A stretch of 64,000 nucleotides of DNA from WHSW01 sp963846165 (GCA_963846165.1 CAWJUU010000011.1:62001-126000), one strand, 5' to 3'. Numbered from the stretch's first letter, positions 7,316 to 15,982 are shown. Notes: a model not told the origin generated them from the letters alone. Program-made: numbers and translations.

Positions 7316-8407
7316 TCAGAGCGCGTCCGCGAGCGCGTCGAGGAAGCGCCGGTTCTGCTCCGAGGTGCCGTAGGTGACGCGGATGTGGCCGGGTCCGTCG
7401 AGCGGCGTGCCGGCGCGGACGACGATTCCCTGCTCGCCCAGCGCGGCGACGACCTCGGCCTCGTCGCGGTCGCCGAGCGAGATCCAGGAGAAGTTCGCCT
7501 GCGAGTCGGGCGTCTCCAGTCCGAGCTCGCGCACGCCCTCCTCGACCCCGACCCGCTCGACGATCGTCCGCTCGACCCGCTGCATGACGTCGTCCTGGTG
7601 GCGGACCGCCTCCGCTGCCGCGGCCTGGGCGACCGCGTTGACGCTGAACGGCTGGCGCACGGCGTCGACCGCGGCGCGGAACCCGGGCGCGCAGAGCGCG
7701 TAGCCGACCCGCAGCCCGGCCAGCCCGTAGACCTTTGAGAACGTCCGCATGCTGACCAGATTTGGGAAGTCGCGGCGCAGGTCCGCGGTGGCGTCGGGGT
7801 CGTCGTCGAGCTGGAACTCCGCGTATGCCTCGTCGACGATCACGGTGACGTGGCCGGGCAGCCGGTCGAGCAGCTCGGCGATCCGCGCCGCCGGGATGTG
7901 GGTCGCGGTCGGGTTGTTGGGGTTGCAGACGATCAGCAGCTGGGTCGCCGCCGTGATCTCGGCCAGCATCGCGTCGAGGTCGTGGACGCCCCCGTCGGTG
8001 AGCGGGACACGGATCTCACGGGCGCCCGAGAGCGGCGCCAGGTACGGATAGATCGAGAACGACGGCCACGCGTAGACGAGCTCGGCCCCGGGCTCGCAGA
8101 GCGCGAGCGCGGCGGCGAGCAGCACCTCGCAGGAGCCGTTCGCGACCGCAACGCCCGCCGGGTCGGTCTCGTGGCGCTCGGCGATCCGGCGCCGCAGCAG
8201 GGTGGCGGCCGGGTCCGGGTATCGGTTCGAGGCGCTCGCGGCACGCGCGATCGCCTCGACCACCGCCGGGTGCGGGCCCCAGGGGGACTCGTTGGAGGCG
8301 AGCTGGGCGATCTGAGAGTCGACGATCGCCTCGGGCGCCTTGCCGGCGGGGACGCCGGCCTGATAGCCGGGGATCGCGGCGAGCTTCTTGGCAAAGCTCA
8401 CACTCAT
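7316..8407 (-). CDS. hisC: Histidinol-phosphate / aromatic amino acid aminotransferase
   Basis: Class-II-fold PLP aminotransferase, 363 residues, ATG at 8407 overlapping the aroH stop (ATGA). It contains ASNESPWGPHP near the N terminus, NPNNPT near 170, DEAYAEF, and the PLP lysine in TFSKVYGLAGLRVGY near residue 225. HisC-type enzymes make histidinol phosphate, but several also transaminate phenylpyruvate and hydroxyphenylpyruvate. Position directly after chorismate mutase, with no other his gene in view, suggests a role in Phe/Tyr synthesis; that is inference. The family assignment is firm; the substrate is not. Confidence 0.85.
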   Translation of the reverse strand: MSVSFAKKLAAIPGYQAGVPAGKAPEAIVDSQIAQLASNESPWGPHPAVVEAIARAASASNRYPDPAATLLRRRIAERHETDPAGVAVANGSCEVLLAAALALCEPGAELVYAWPSFSIYPYLAPLSGAREIRVPLTDGGVHDLDAMLAEITAATQLLIVCNPNNPTATHIPAARIAELLDRLPGHVTVIVDEAYAEFQLDDDPDATADLRRDFPNLVSMRTFSKVYGLAGLRVGYALCAPGFRAAVDAVRQPFSVNAVAQAAAAEAVRHQDDVMQRVERTIVERVGVEEGVRELGLETPDSQANFSWISLGDRDEAEVVAALGEQGIVVRAGTPLDGPGHIRVTYGTSEQNRRFLDALADAL

Positions 8408-8781
8408 TGCGCGCTGTGCAGGTCGGCACGCAGCCTCCGCGTCTCGCCGATGTAGACGTGGGCGGGCTCGTGGTCGGCGGGCGCGTAGTAATGGGCGAGC
8501 ACGCGGATCACCCGCTCCATCGCCCCGGGCACGTCGATCTCGCGGTTGCACAGCAGCGGCACGCGGTCGAGCCCGAGCTCGCGCGCGGCGACCGCGGGGA
8601 ACTCGGCGTCGAGGTCGTCGGTGCAGGTGAAGATCACACTGACGAAGCTCTGCGGCTCGAGGCCGTTTCGCTCGATCAGCTCGCTCATCAGCGCCCGGGT
8701 CGCGGCGCGGATCGACTCGGCGTCGTTGCGTGCGGCCTGGGCCGCGCCCCGAACTCCCCACAGGCGTTCTCCGCCGGTCAT
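8404..8781 (-). CDS. aroH: Chorismate mutase, AroH type
   Basis: Converts chorismate to prephenate. 125 residues, matching the Bacillus monofunctional trimeric AroH fold, not the helical AroQ type. The start LWGVRGAAQAARNDAESI and the stretch FVSVIFTCTDDLDAEFPAVAAR are characteristic, with the C-terminal HVYIGETRRLR carrying active-site residues. It is coupled by four-base overlaps to rluB upstream (8778-8781) and hisC downstream (8404-8407), and supplies prephenate to TyrA encoded a few kb away. Confidence 0.93.
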   Translation of the reverse strand: MTGGERLWGVRGAAQAARNDAESIRAATRALMSELIERNGLEPQSFVSVIFTCTDDLDAEFPAVAARELGLDRVPLLCNREIDVPGAMERVIRVLAHYYAPADHEPAHVYIGETRRLRADLHSAQ

Positions 8782-9473
8782 CGGGGGCCATCCTTCCAGA
8801 GCCGCCGCAGCTCGGAGTTCCGAAGCCGGCGCGACTGGCCCTCGGCGAGGTCACCAAGGCGAAGCGGTCCGAAGGCGATCCGCCGAAGCTCGACCACGTC
8901 GTTGCCGATCGCCTCGGCCATCCGGCGGACCTGGCGGTTGCGTCCCTCGTGGATCGTGATCTCCACCACGCGCGGAGAGACGCGGCGCACGCGCGCCGGC
9001 GCCGTCGGGCCGTCGTCGAGCTCGACCCCGCGCCGAAGGCGCAGCAGGTCGGAGTCGGCCGGCGGCCGGCGCAGGCGGGTCCGATAGGTGCGGGGCACCT
9101 GATAGCGCGGGTGGGTGAGCCGGTTGGCGAGCTCGCCGTCGTTGGTGACCAGGATCAGGCCGGTCGAGTCGGCGTCGAGCCGCCCGACCGGATACAGCCG
9201 CCGCTTCGAGTCGATCAGGTCGGTCACGGCACGCCGCCGGCCGGGCTCGCGCGCGGTCGAGATCACCCCGGCGGGCTTGTTCAGCATCCAGACCTCACGC
9301 CCCTCCGGGCTCACCGCGCGCCCGTCGACCTCGACCCCGCTGTCGTGGTCGACATCGCGCGCCGGATCGGTCACCACTTCGCCGGCGACCCGAACGCGGC
9401 CGTCGCCGATCAGCTCCTCGGCGCGACGCCGGGAGGCGACGCCCGAGTGGGCGAGGTATTTGGCCAGCCGCAT
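8778..9473 (-). CDS. rluB: Ribosomal large subunit pseudouridine synthase, RluB/RsuA family
   Basis: Isomerises a uridine in 23S rRNA. 231 residues: N-terminal S4 RNA-binding domain (MRLAKYLAHSGVASRRRAEELI, residues 1-60) and a catalytic domain with the GRLDADSTG motif containing the catalytic Asp near residue 100, then GRNRQVRRM near 180. The order scpA-scpB-rluB is widespread; here a subtilisin gene lies between scpB and rluB. A four-base overlap with aroH indicates coupling. RluB and RsuA cannot be fully separated from sequence alone. Confidence 0.9.
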   Translation of the reverse strand: MRLAKYLAHSGVASRRRAEELIGDGRVRVAGEVVTDPARDVDHDSGVEVDGRAVSPEGREVWMLNKPAGVISTAREPGRRRAVTDLIDSKRRLYPVGRLDADSTGLILVTNDGELANRLTHPRYQVPRTYRTRLRRPPADSDLLRLRRGVELDDGPTAPARVRRVSPRVVEITIHEGRNRQVRRMAEAIGNDVVELRRIAFGPLRLGDLAEGQSRRLRNSELRRLWKDGPR

Positions 9474-9505
9474 GCGGCGACGCTAGCGGGAAGCCTCGGG
9501 TGCCG

Positions 9506-11464
9506 CTACTTCTTCCGCTTCTTGATCTTGACCCGCAGCGTGGCCGCGTCGCCGCGCGACGGGTCGGCCGCGTTCTCGGTGAAGAAGTCCGCGAAGCGCT
9601 TGCCCTTGGCGCGCTTGCGCGCCCGCATCTTCACGGTCAGCTCAAGCGTGTCGAGGAACGCCAGGTCGCGAACAAAGGAGCCGTTCGTGACCTCGCCGGT
9701 GACGTTGGTCCCGTCGAGGAAGTACTTGAACGAGAGCCCTCCGGGCAGCCGGCGGGGGCCGGTGAGCTGCATCGGGCCGGGCAGCGGCCCGTCGTTTTCG
9801 ATCGTCAGGCCGGCGGTCTTCTTGCGGCCGGCCTTCAGCTTCAGCTTCTCGGCGTCGAGGACGAGGTCGGGCAGTCCGAGGTCGAGGTCGATGCCCCCGG
9901 CGCCGAACTGGTTCTCGGGGCCGGGCGTGCCGAGGTCGCGCGCCGAGCCCTCGAGCGCCGCCTCAACCTGCGCCGGGGTTGCGGCTGAGCCCTGGCGCAC
10001 CAGCGCCGCCGCGCCCGCGAGATGCGGTGACGAGGCCGAGGTGCCGTAAAAGCCGTCCTCTCCGGCATCGTTGGCGCAGGTGCCGTTGAAGAGGCCGAAG
10101 GTGGCGTTGGAGACCCCGTCGGGGCCGGAGAGGTCGGGCTTGATGCGGCCGTCGATCGTCGGGCCCTGCGAGCTGAAGGGCTCGAGCAGGTCGTTCCCGA
10201 AGCAGAAGGCGCCGGCGGCGATCGCCTCGGGCGCCGATGCCGGCTCGGTGACGCTGCCCGCCGGGACCCTGCGCTCGAAGGTGGGGCTGCCGGTGATGTA
10301 GGCGTCCATCTGCGGCGTCGCCGTCGTGCCGACGCGCCGCACCTCGACCCCGACGGTCGCCGCGCCGGAGACGCAGGCGCTCTCGATCGGCGGGTCGTTT
10401 CCGTTCTGAATTGTGGTCGAGCTGTCGATCAGGGTGGCGCCGTCGAACAGGTACAGATCGAGGTTGAGGCTGGTTACCGGCCACGCGTCCCACCTCAACG
10501 CGACGCACGACGTGCCACTCACGTTCGTGAACACGTTGCGCTCGTCCCCCGCGACCCAGTCGTGGATGCTCGCCGACCCCCCGCCGGGGTTGAAGGCCCC
10601 GCCCCAATGGCGCTGAGCGCGGTTCCCCGACGAGTTGGCCCAGAAGATTCCGGCGTTCCGAGCCCGTTCGACCGTGTCGTCGGGCGTGCCGGCGACCCCC
10701 GATCCGTCGCCGCGCGAGGTGTTGAAGTGGGAGATGGAGTGGTTGACGACGCGCACGCCCTGGGCCTCGAGGTACGACTCGGCGGCGGCGAGATCGGGGG
10801 CCCCGTCGATACAGACGAGGTAGAGCTCGGCGCCCGGTGCGACCTCGTGGGCGATCTCGGCGACTCCGGTGCCGTGGTCGGTGCTCGTGGTGAAGCCCGT
10901 GTCGCAGTAGTTCTGGGTCACCAGCGTCGCGGGCAGGTCGCCCTGGGCCTGGCGCGTGGTGTAACCGGCGAAACCGCCGTCGATGACCGCGAGCTTCACC
11001 CCGGCGCCGCTGATCCCGGCGGCGTGCGCGGCGTCCGCACCGGTGTCGGCGACGCCCTCGCCGCCGATCGCCTCGAGCGCGATCGGCGCCGGCGCGGCGA
11101 GGCGGCCGATCGCCGGATCGAGGCCCAGCCCACGCAGCGAGCGGGGCGACACCTCGGCCTCGAGGATTCCCGGTGCGGCGGAAGTGACGATCCCCCCGGC
11201 GCCCAGGACCGCGTCGGCGGCCGCGTTCGTGTCGCGCGTCCAGACCTCGATCGTGGCCAGCCCGGCATCGACGTCGAGGCCCTGCGCGCGGGCTGCCGCC
11301 AGCCGCTCGCCTCGTGGCGCGACGGCGACCGCGATCACGGCGCCGTCCATGCGATCGGCGTACCCGGGTACTGGCGCCTTCGGGAGCGCCACGCCCGTTG
11401 CGGGCACCGCGGCAACCACCGCGGCAATGACTCCAAGCGCGATCACTGGCGCCGCCTCCCTCAT
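9506..11464 (-). CDS. Secreted S8 subtilisin-like serine protease
   Basis: 652 residues from an ATG at 11464. It has an N-terminal signal peptide (about 1-26), a pro-region, and a subtilase domain with the triad Asp in AVIDGGF near 161, His in DHGTGVAE near 195 and Ser in GTSASSPHLAG near 473. After the catalytic domain comes an Ig-like C-terminal region (from about 540) ending in a very basic tail, VKIKKRKK. Substrate unknown; it acts outside the cell. It sits between scpB and rluB, where no extracellular protein would be expected. The basic tail resembles that of the YWTD protein at 54990. Confidence 0.88.
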   Translation of the reverse strand: MREAAPVIALGVIAAVVAAVPATGVALPKAPVPGYADRMDGAVIAVAVAPRGERLAAARAQGLDVDAGLATIEVWTRDTNAAADAVLGAGGIVTSAAPGILEAEVSPRSLRGLGLDPAIGRLAAPAPIALEAIGGEGVADTGADAAHAAGISGAGVKLAVIDGGFAGYTTRQAQGDLPATLVTQNYCDTGFTTSTDHGTGVAEIAHEVAPGAELYLVCIDGAPDLAAAESYLEAQGVRVVNHSISHFNTSRGDGSGVAGTPDDTVERARNAGIFWANSSGNRAQRHWGGAFNPGGGSASIHDWVAGDERNVFTNVSGTSCVALRWDAWPVTSLNLDLYLFDGATLIDSSTTIQNGNDPPIESACVSGAATVGVEVRRVGTTATPQMDAYITGSPTFERRVPAGSVTEPASAPEAIAAGAFCFGNDLLEPFSSQGPTIDGRIKPDLSGPDGVSNATFGLFNGTCANDAGEDGFYGTSASSPHLAGAAALVRQGSAATPAQVEAALEGSARDLGTPGPENQFGAGGIDLDLGLPDLVLDAEKLKLKAGRKKTAGLTIENDGPLPGPMQLTGPRRLPGGLSFKYFLDGTNVTGEVTNGSFVRDLAFLDTLELTVKMRARKRAKGKRFADFFTENAADPSRGDAATLRVKIKKRKK

Positions 11465-11494
11465 CGGTACAGCGTACGCCCCATGCGCCAGTGG

Positions 11495-12061
11495 TCAGCT
11501 CGCCCGCTGCTCGCCAGCCCGCAGCAGCCGCTCACGGAGCTCGGCCTCGACCTCCGGGGTCGGGTCGAAGCCGGCCGGGTCGGGAAGTTGGTCGAGCCCG
11601 GCGAGGCCGAAGAGGCGCTCGAAGAGCGGCGTGGTCCGGTGGATCACCGCGCCGAAGCGCGACCGCCCCGACTCCTCGATCAGGCCGCGCTCGGTCAGCG
11701 TCTGCACCGCCGACTCCGAGGAGACGCCGCGGATGCGGGCGATCTCGGGGCGCGAGACGGGCTGCAGGTAGGCGACGATCGCCAGGGTCTCCGCCTGCGC
11801 CTGGGTCAGCGGCGGAGTCTTCGGCTTGGCGAGCAGACGGCGGGCAGCCTCCTCTGCGTCGGGGTGGGCGGCGAGCGTGTGGCCGCCGGCGACCTCGCGC
11901 AGGACCACCCCGCGCCCGGCGAGCGCGGCGCCGAGCAGGTCGAGCGCGCGATCGATCTCGGCCTCGGTCACATCGCAGGCCTCGGCGAGCTCGGCGGTGC
12001 TCACCGGCTCGGGCGCGAGGAAGAGCAGCGCCTCGACGATCTGCTCGAGCGCTGTACTCAT
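11495..12061 (-). CDS. scpB: Segregation and condensation protein B
   Basis: Kleisin-associated subunit of the SMC-ScpAB condensin complex that organises and segregates the chromosome. 188 residues with two winged-helix domains; LTQAQAETLAIVAYLQPVSRPEI near residues 85-110 (quoted here in the family's usual region) is the hallmark, followed by GRSRFGAVIHRTTPLFERLFGL. It begins with ATG at 12061 and overlaps the scpA stop by four bases. A smc gene is not in the window. Confidence 0.94.
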   Translation of the reverse strand: MSTALEQIVEALLFLAPEPVSTAELAEACDVTEAEIDRALDLLGAALAGRGVVLREVAGGHTLAAHPDAEEAARRLLAKPKTPPLTQAQAETLAIVAYLQPVSRPEIARIRGVSSESAVQTLTERGLIEESGRSRFGAVIHRTTPLFERLFGLAGLDQLPDPAGFDPTPEVEAELRERLLRAGEQRAS

Positions 12062-12777
12062 GCCGCCTCGATCGTTATCGGCCCGAACGTGCCCCTCTGC
12101 TTCCAGCTCGCCTCGCCGCGCTTGTGCATCTCGAGCAGAGCGAACAGGGTCACCGCCTGGGTCAGCCGGTCCTCGTCCCCGAACGCCTCGTCGAAGTCGA
12201 CGCTGCTGCGAGCGACGAGCAGGTCGCGCAGAACCCCGAGGCGCTTCTCGAGCGAGACGGTCGGGCGGATGTGGCTGGTGTCGGGCTGCGGCGGGACGCG
12301 CAGGAGGTCGCCGATCGAGGCCGCGAGCAGCTCGGGCTCGTAGGAGGGGCGGGCGGCGTCGAGAGCCACGCGGCGCAGCTCGGGTGGCAGCGGCGCGGCG
12401 CGGTAGAGGTAGCGGCGGCCGTCGGAGAAGAGCTCGGCGAGATGGGCGGCGGCGTCGCGGTAGCGGCGGTACTCGAGCATCCTCGCGAGCAGCTCCTCCG
12501 CCGCCTCGGCGGGGCCGAGCGCGAGCTCGTCCTCCTCGGGCGCGGGCAGCAGCAGCCGTGACTTGAGCTCGAGCAGCGACGCGATCAGGACCAGGAACTC
12601 GGTCGCCGCCTCGAGGTCGAGGTCTCCCTGTTCCTCGACGTGCTCGAGGTAGGCAATCACGATCTCGCCCAGCTCGACCTCGGCGAGGGCGATCTCCTCG
12701 CGCAGGACGACCGTCATCAGCAGGTCGAAGGGCCCGGCGAAGACATCGAGGTCCAGGTCGAGCTCGGCGGCTCTCAT
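12058..12777 (-). CDS. scpA: Segregation and condensation protein A
   Basis: Kleisin of the SMC condensin complex. 239 residues from ATG at 12777, chosen because the family starts with a strand followed by FAGPFDLLMTVV (here residues 13-24). The stretch ASLLELKSRLLLP near residue 70 is typical, as is the C-terminal winged helix ending FLALLEMHKRGE-like (FALLEMHKRGEASWKQ). It is 10 bases after trpS and coupled to scpB. Confidence 0.93.
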   Translation of the reverse strand: MRAAELDLDLDVFAGPFDLLMTVVLREEIALAEVELGEIVIAYLEHVEEQGDLDLEAATEFLVLIASLLELKSRLLLPAPEEDELALGPAEAAEELLARMLEYRRYRDAAAHLAELFSDGRRYLYRAAPLPPELRRVALDAARPSYEPELLAASIGDLLRVPPQPDTSHIRPTVSLEKRLGVLRDLLVARSSVDFDEAFGDEDRLTQAVTLFALLEMHKRGEASWKQRGTFGPITIEAA

Positions 12778-12787
12778 TGCGGCAAGC

Positions 12788-13774
12788 CTAAAGAGCGGGC
12801 CCGACGCCCATCGCGTCGCGGACCTCGGCCAGCGTGACCGCGGCGATCGCGCGCGCCTTCTCGGCCCCGGACTCGAGCACCGCCTCGAGCGCAGCCTCGT
12901 CGGCGCGCAGCTCCGCATAGCGCTCGCGGACCGGGGCGAGGTAGTCGACCAGCGCATCGGCGACCGCGCGCTTGAAGTCGCCGTAGCCGGAGCCCGCGTA
13001 CTCGGCCTCGATCTCGGGCGGTGCAACGCCGCGGACGGCGGCGAGGATCTCGATCAGGTTCTCGATCCCCGCCTTCCCCTCGCCGCGGGCGACCTCTGAA
13101 CCCGAGTCGGTGACCGCGCTCATCACCTTCTTGCCCACCGCGTCGGGCTCGTCGAGCACGTACACCGTGCCGGGCTCGGTGCCGCCCGTGGTCGCCATCT
13201 TCGAGCCGGGCTCCTGGAGGTCCATGATCCGCGCGCCGACCTCGGGGATCCTGTGCTCGGGCTCGACCAGGATCTCGCCGAAACGCTCGTTGAAGCGACG
13301 GGCGATCTCCCGCATCAGCTCGACGTGCTGGCGCTGGTCCTCGCCGACCGGCACCTCGCCGGCCTTGTAGGCGAGCACGTCGGCGGCCTGGAGGACCGGG
13401 TAGAAGAAGAGCGCCGCCGAGACCAGCTCGCGCTGCTTGCCCGATTTCTCCTTGAACTGGTGCATGCGGTTGAGGTCGCCGTGCGCGGTGACCGCCGAGA
13501 GCAGCCAGCAGAGCTCGGTGTGCTCGCGGACGTCGGACTGGCGAAAGAGGATGCAGCGCTGCGGGTCGAGCCCAGCCGCGAGCAGGATCGCGGTCGTGTC
13601 GTAGAGACGCTCGCGCAGGTCCGCCGGCCCGTAGGCGACCGAGATCGCGTGCAGGTCGACGATGCAGTAGATCGCATCGCCGCGCTCCTGCCCCTCGACG
13701 TACTGGCGGATCGCGCCGATGTAGTTGCCGAGGTGCTTGCGCCCGGTCGGCTGGATGCCACTGAAGATCCTCAG
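12788..13774 (-). CDS. trpS: Tryptophanyl-tRNA synthetase, possible CTG start
   Basis: Charges tRNA-Trp. Conserved sequence begins RIFSGIQPTGRKHLGNYIGA (a HIGH-like motif), and the class I signature KMATTGG appears as SKMATTGGTEPG (KMSKS-like) near residue 195. The frame is intact to the stop at 12788, but no ATG, GTG or TTG precedes the conserved start: the codon where relatives have ATG reads CTG at 13774. The frame stays open further up, through the 3' end of the neighbouring gene, without a usable start. Either a rare CTG start or a base error is likely. With CTG the protein has 328 residues, the normal size. Confidence 0.9.
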   Translation of the reverse strand: MRIFSGIQPTGRKHLGNYIGAIRQYVEGQERGDAIYCIVDLHAISVAYGPADLRERLYDTTAILLAAGLDPQRCILFRQSDVREHTELCWLLSAVTAHGDLNRMHQFKEKSGKQRELVSAALFFYPVLQAADVLAYKAGEVPVGEDQRQHVELMREIARRFNERFGEILVEPEHRIPEVGARIMDLQEPGSKMATTGGTEPGTVYVLDEPDAVGKKVMSAVTDSGSEVARGEGKAGIENLIEILAAVRGVAPPEIEAEYAGSGYGDFKRAVADALVDYLAPVRERYAELRADEAALEAVLESGAEKARAIAAVTLAEVRDAMGVGPAL

Positions 13775-13785
13775 GGGACGAGAAT

Positions 13786-14196
13786 CTAGATCACCTGGCG
13801 CGGCGGATTCTCGGCGAAGACGAAGAACCAGACGAACAGCGCTACCAGCGCGACCACGAGCGAGACGATCAGCATCGGCTCGAGCGGGCCGCCCACGCGC
13901 CGGCGCCAGCCCGCCTCCTCCTCGTCCTCGGCCAGTCGCGCGAGCACTCCACTGACCCGCAGGTAAAGGCCGTTGAGCCAGAACAGCACCGGCGAGAAAG
14001 CCGCCATCGCGAACGGAATCCCGAAAACTGCGGCGAGGAAGTGGGTGGTGCCCGAGTCGGTCAGCTCGCCCAGCGCCCAGAGGATCGCGACCGGGATCCC
14101 GATCCAGAAGGCGAGGCAGGCGCAGCCGAGCACCATGAGGACGAAGGCGCCCGCCAGTCGCTCGCGCGGCCTGGCCCGGGTGCTTCGCAGGGTCAC
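13786..14196 (-). CDS. Small membrane protein, unknown function
   Basis: 136 residues from a GTG at 14196 with GGGAG eight bases upstream. Three predicted membrane segments (about 14-44, 52-73, 109-130) and an acidic/arginine loop AEDEEEAGWRRR between the second and third. The C-terminal segment VVALVALFVWFFVFAENPP resembles the end of the plus-strand membrane protein at 43294 (VASIAMLVWFFAFAGSP), and the first segments share a GIP/W-rich pattern, so the two are probably paralogues. It follows the MlaE permease gene by 11 bases, so a role linked to that transporter is possible but unproven. Confidence 0.7.
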   Translation of the reverse strand: MTLRSTRARPRERLAGAFVLMVLGCACLAFWIGIPVAILWALGELTDSGTTHFLAAVFGIPFAMAAFSPVLFWLNGLYLRVSGVLARLAEDEEEAGWRRRVGGPLEPMLIVSLVVALVALFVWFFVFAENPPRQVI

Positions 14197-14207
14197 GAGG
14201 TCTCCCG

Positions 14208-15014
14208 TCACTTGATCACCGAGATCTCGGGGTGGGTAGCCAAGAGCGTCTGCGTGAAAACGTAGTTGAAGGCAAAGACGGCGAGCAACGCCGTCACAAC
14301 CGCTTCGTTGACCGCCCGGCCGACGCCCTCCGGGCCGCCGGAGGCGTTCATCCCCTTGTAACAGCAGACGACCGCGACGATGGCTCCGAAGGCGGTGCAC
14401 TTGACCAGCGACGCCCACAGATCGGTGACCGAGGCGTTGTTGAACAGGGTGGCCAGAAAGCCCCCGAGCGGCTGCCCGTACATCACCTCGGCGATCAGGC
14501 CGCCCGAGATCCCGAACAGGATCGCGTAGACGTCGAGCAATCCGGTGATCAGCATCAGGGCCAGGAACCTGGGCACGACGAGGTTCTTGATCGGGTCGAC
14601 GCCGAGCACCTGCAGCGCGTCGAGCTCCTCGCGGATCTTGCGCGCCCCGAGGTCGGCGGTTATCGCGGTCCCGGCGACCCCGGCGACGATGATCGCGGTG
14701 ACAAAGGGGGCGAACTCGCGCACCGAGGCCAAGATGAAGAAGCCGCCGAGGCGGTCCAGGGCGCCGAACAGGCTGAGGAAGTTGGCCGCCTGCAGCCCCG
14801 GGGCGCCGAAGCTGACCGCCACCATCGAGACCGCCATCGGAAACCAGCAGAGCTGGAGTGCGAACAGGAACTGGCTGATGAACTCGCCGCCGTACGGGTA
14901 CGGCGGACGAAGCGTGGCCGCGACCGTCTTCGCAGTCAGGACGATCATGTTCCCGACCTGCTCGAAGAGGGATTTCGCGGGCAGGAATGCCCTATCGGCT
15001 ACTGCTCTGACCAT
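14208..15014 (-). CDS. MlaE/YrbE-family ABC transporter permease
   Basis: 268 residues with about five membrane segments. In proteobacteria MlaE moves phospholipids; in mycobacteria YrbE proteins pair with Mce proteins to import lipids and sterols. The family signature is visible: FAPFVTAIIVAGVAGTAITADLG (here near 115-135), REELDALQVLGVDP, and VPRFLALMLITGLLD. Actinobacterial Mce loci carry two such permeases followed by several mce genes; here one stands alone, with no Mce or ATPase gene nearby. The ATG at 15014 lies 23 bases inside the upstream regulator gene, so translation is probably coupled. Confidence 0.85.
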   Translation of the reverse strand: MVRAVADRAFLPAKSLFEQVGNMIVLTAKTVAATLRPPYPYGGEFISQFLFALQLCWFPMAVSMVAVSFGAPGLQAANFLSLFGALDRLGGFFILASVREFAPFVTAIIVAGVAGTAITADLGARKIREELDALQVLGVDPIKNLVVPRFLALMLITGLLDVYAILFGISGGLIAEVMYGQPLGGFLATLFNNASVTDLWASLVKCTAFGAIVAVVCCYKGMNASGGPEGVGRAVNEAVVTALLAVFAFNYVFTQTLLATHPEISVIK

Positions 15015-15981
15015 TGCCAGCGGTCCCTCCGATGCCTCGTGCCGCCGCCAGCGGCGCGGCTAACGGGCATCCTCCCGAGACCCGAACCCGCCACCAGCTC
15101 ATCAGCGAGCCGAGCGGGCCCAGGCGTGGGCCGACCTCCCACTGCTTGCAGCCGTCCTCGCCGGTCTCGGCGGCCGAGACGACCTCCCAGCGGTGGCTCT
15201 GCGGATCGGCCACCATCGCGTCGCGGACCTCGCGGGCGCGCCGTTCGCGGCGGGCGCGCTTCGCGGCCTCGGCGCGCGCGTCGCCGAGCTGTCGCAGGAG
15301 CGCGTCGCGGGTGCGCTCGAGCTCGGCGACGGTCGCGATCCGCGGCTCGGGCGGATTCAGGCGGCGAGGCCGAGCGAGGGTCTCGAGATCGCGGCTGTAG
15401 CTCGCAAGCTGTGCCTCGAGCCGGCCGATCTGCCGCCGAAGCTCGCGCCGCGCGCCGAGGTCGTCGGCCTCAAGCCAGGAGTCGTCGAGGTCGAGCTCGG
15501 CCGCGAGCTGCTCGAGGTCGGGCACCGGCGGCACCTCCTCCTCTCCTGCGTGCTCATCCTCCTCCGCGAGCTCCGCGGGCAGGCCCTCGGCGAGCGCCTC
15601 CGGTAGCGCCGAGGCGACGAGGGTGGCGATCGCGACGTCGCGCGGATCGACGCCGGCGTCGTGCGCGGCTTCGATCGCCTCCGCGGCGATCCGCTCGACC
15701 TCCGGCGATCCCGCTGCGCCGTCGGCGACGAAGCTTCCTGAGCCGTGGCGGGTGACGATCAGACCCGCTTCCTCGAGTCCCGTGTAGACGCCGCGCACCG
15801 TGTTCACGTTCACCCCTGCCCAGTCGGCAAGCGCGCGAACGCTGGGCATCCGCTCACCGCCGGCCAGCCGCCCGGCCGCTATCAACGCCCGCAGGCGCCA
15901 GGCGAGCTGGATCCCAACCGGCAACTCGTCGGCGGGATCAGCAGAGAACGGCGTCCATGCGCTGTGAGCCGTCTGTGCCAT
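14992..15981 (-). CDS. GntR-type winged-helix regulator with coiled-coil C terminus
   Basis: 329 residues. The first 90 form a GntR winged helix (LAWRLRALIAAGRLAGGERMPSVRALA region, then VNVNTVRGVYTGLEEAGLI, RHGSGSFV). The rest is not one of the usual ligand-binding domains: an acidic stretch with many Glu (about 150-170), a long Arg/Glu/Ala helix likely to form a coiled coil (about 180-270), and a short basic end. Ligand unknown. Its end overlaps the MlaE-type permease gene, which it may control. The ATG at 15981 is almost at the predicted transcription start, so the mRNA may be leaderless. Confidence 0.75.
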   Translation of the reverse strand: MAQTAHSAWTPFSADPADELPVGIQLAWRLRALIAAGRLAGGERMPSVRALADWAGVNVNTVRGVYTGLEEAGLIVTRHGSGSFVADGAAGSPEVERIAAEAIEAAHDAGVDPRDVAIATLVASALPEALAEGLPAELAEEDEHAGEEEVPPVPDLEQLAAELDLDDSWLEADDLGARRELRRQIGRLEAQLASYSRDLETLARPRRLNPPEPRIATVAELERTRDALLRQLGDARAEAAKRARRERRAREVRDAMVADPQSHRWEVVSAAETGEDGCKQWEVGPRLGPLGSLMSWWRVRVSGGCPLAAPLAAARGIGGTAGNGQSSSR

Positions 15982-15982
15982 T

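Noticed and set aside
14208..15014. A full Mce lipid-import locus
   Set aside because: Only one YrbE/MlaE permease is present; no Mce protein, second permease or ATPase lies nearby.
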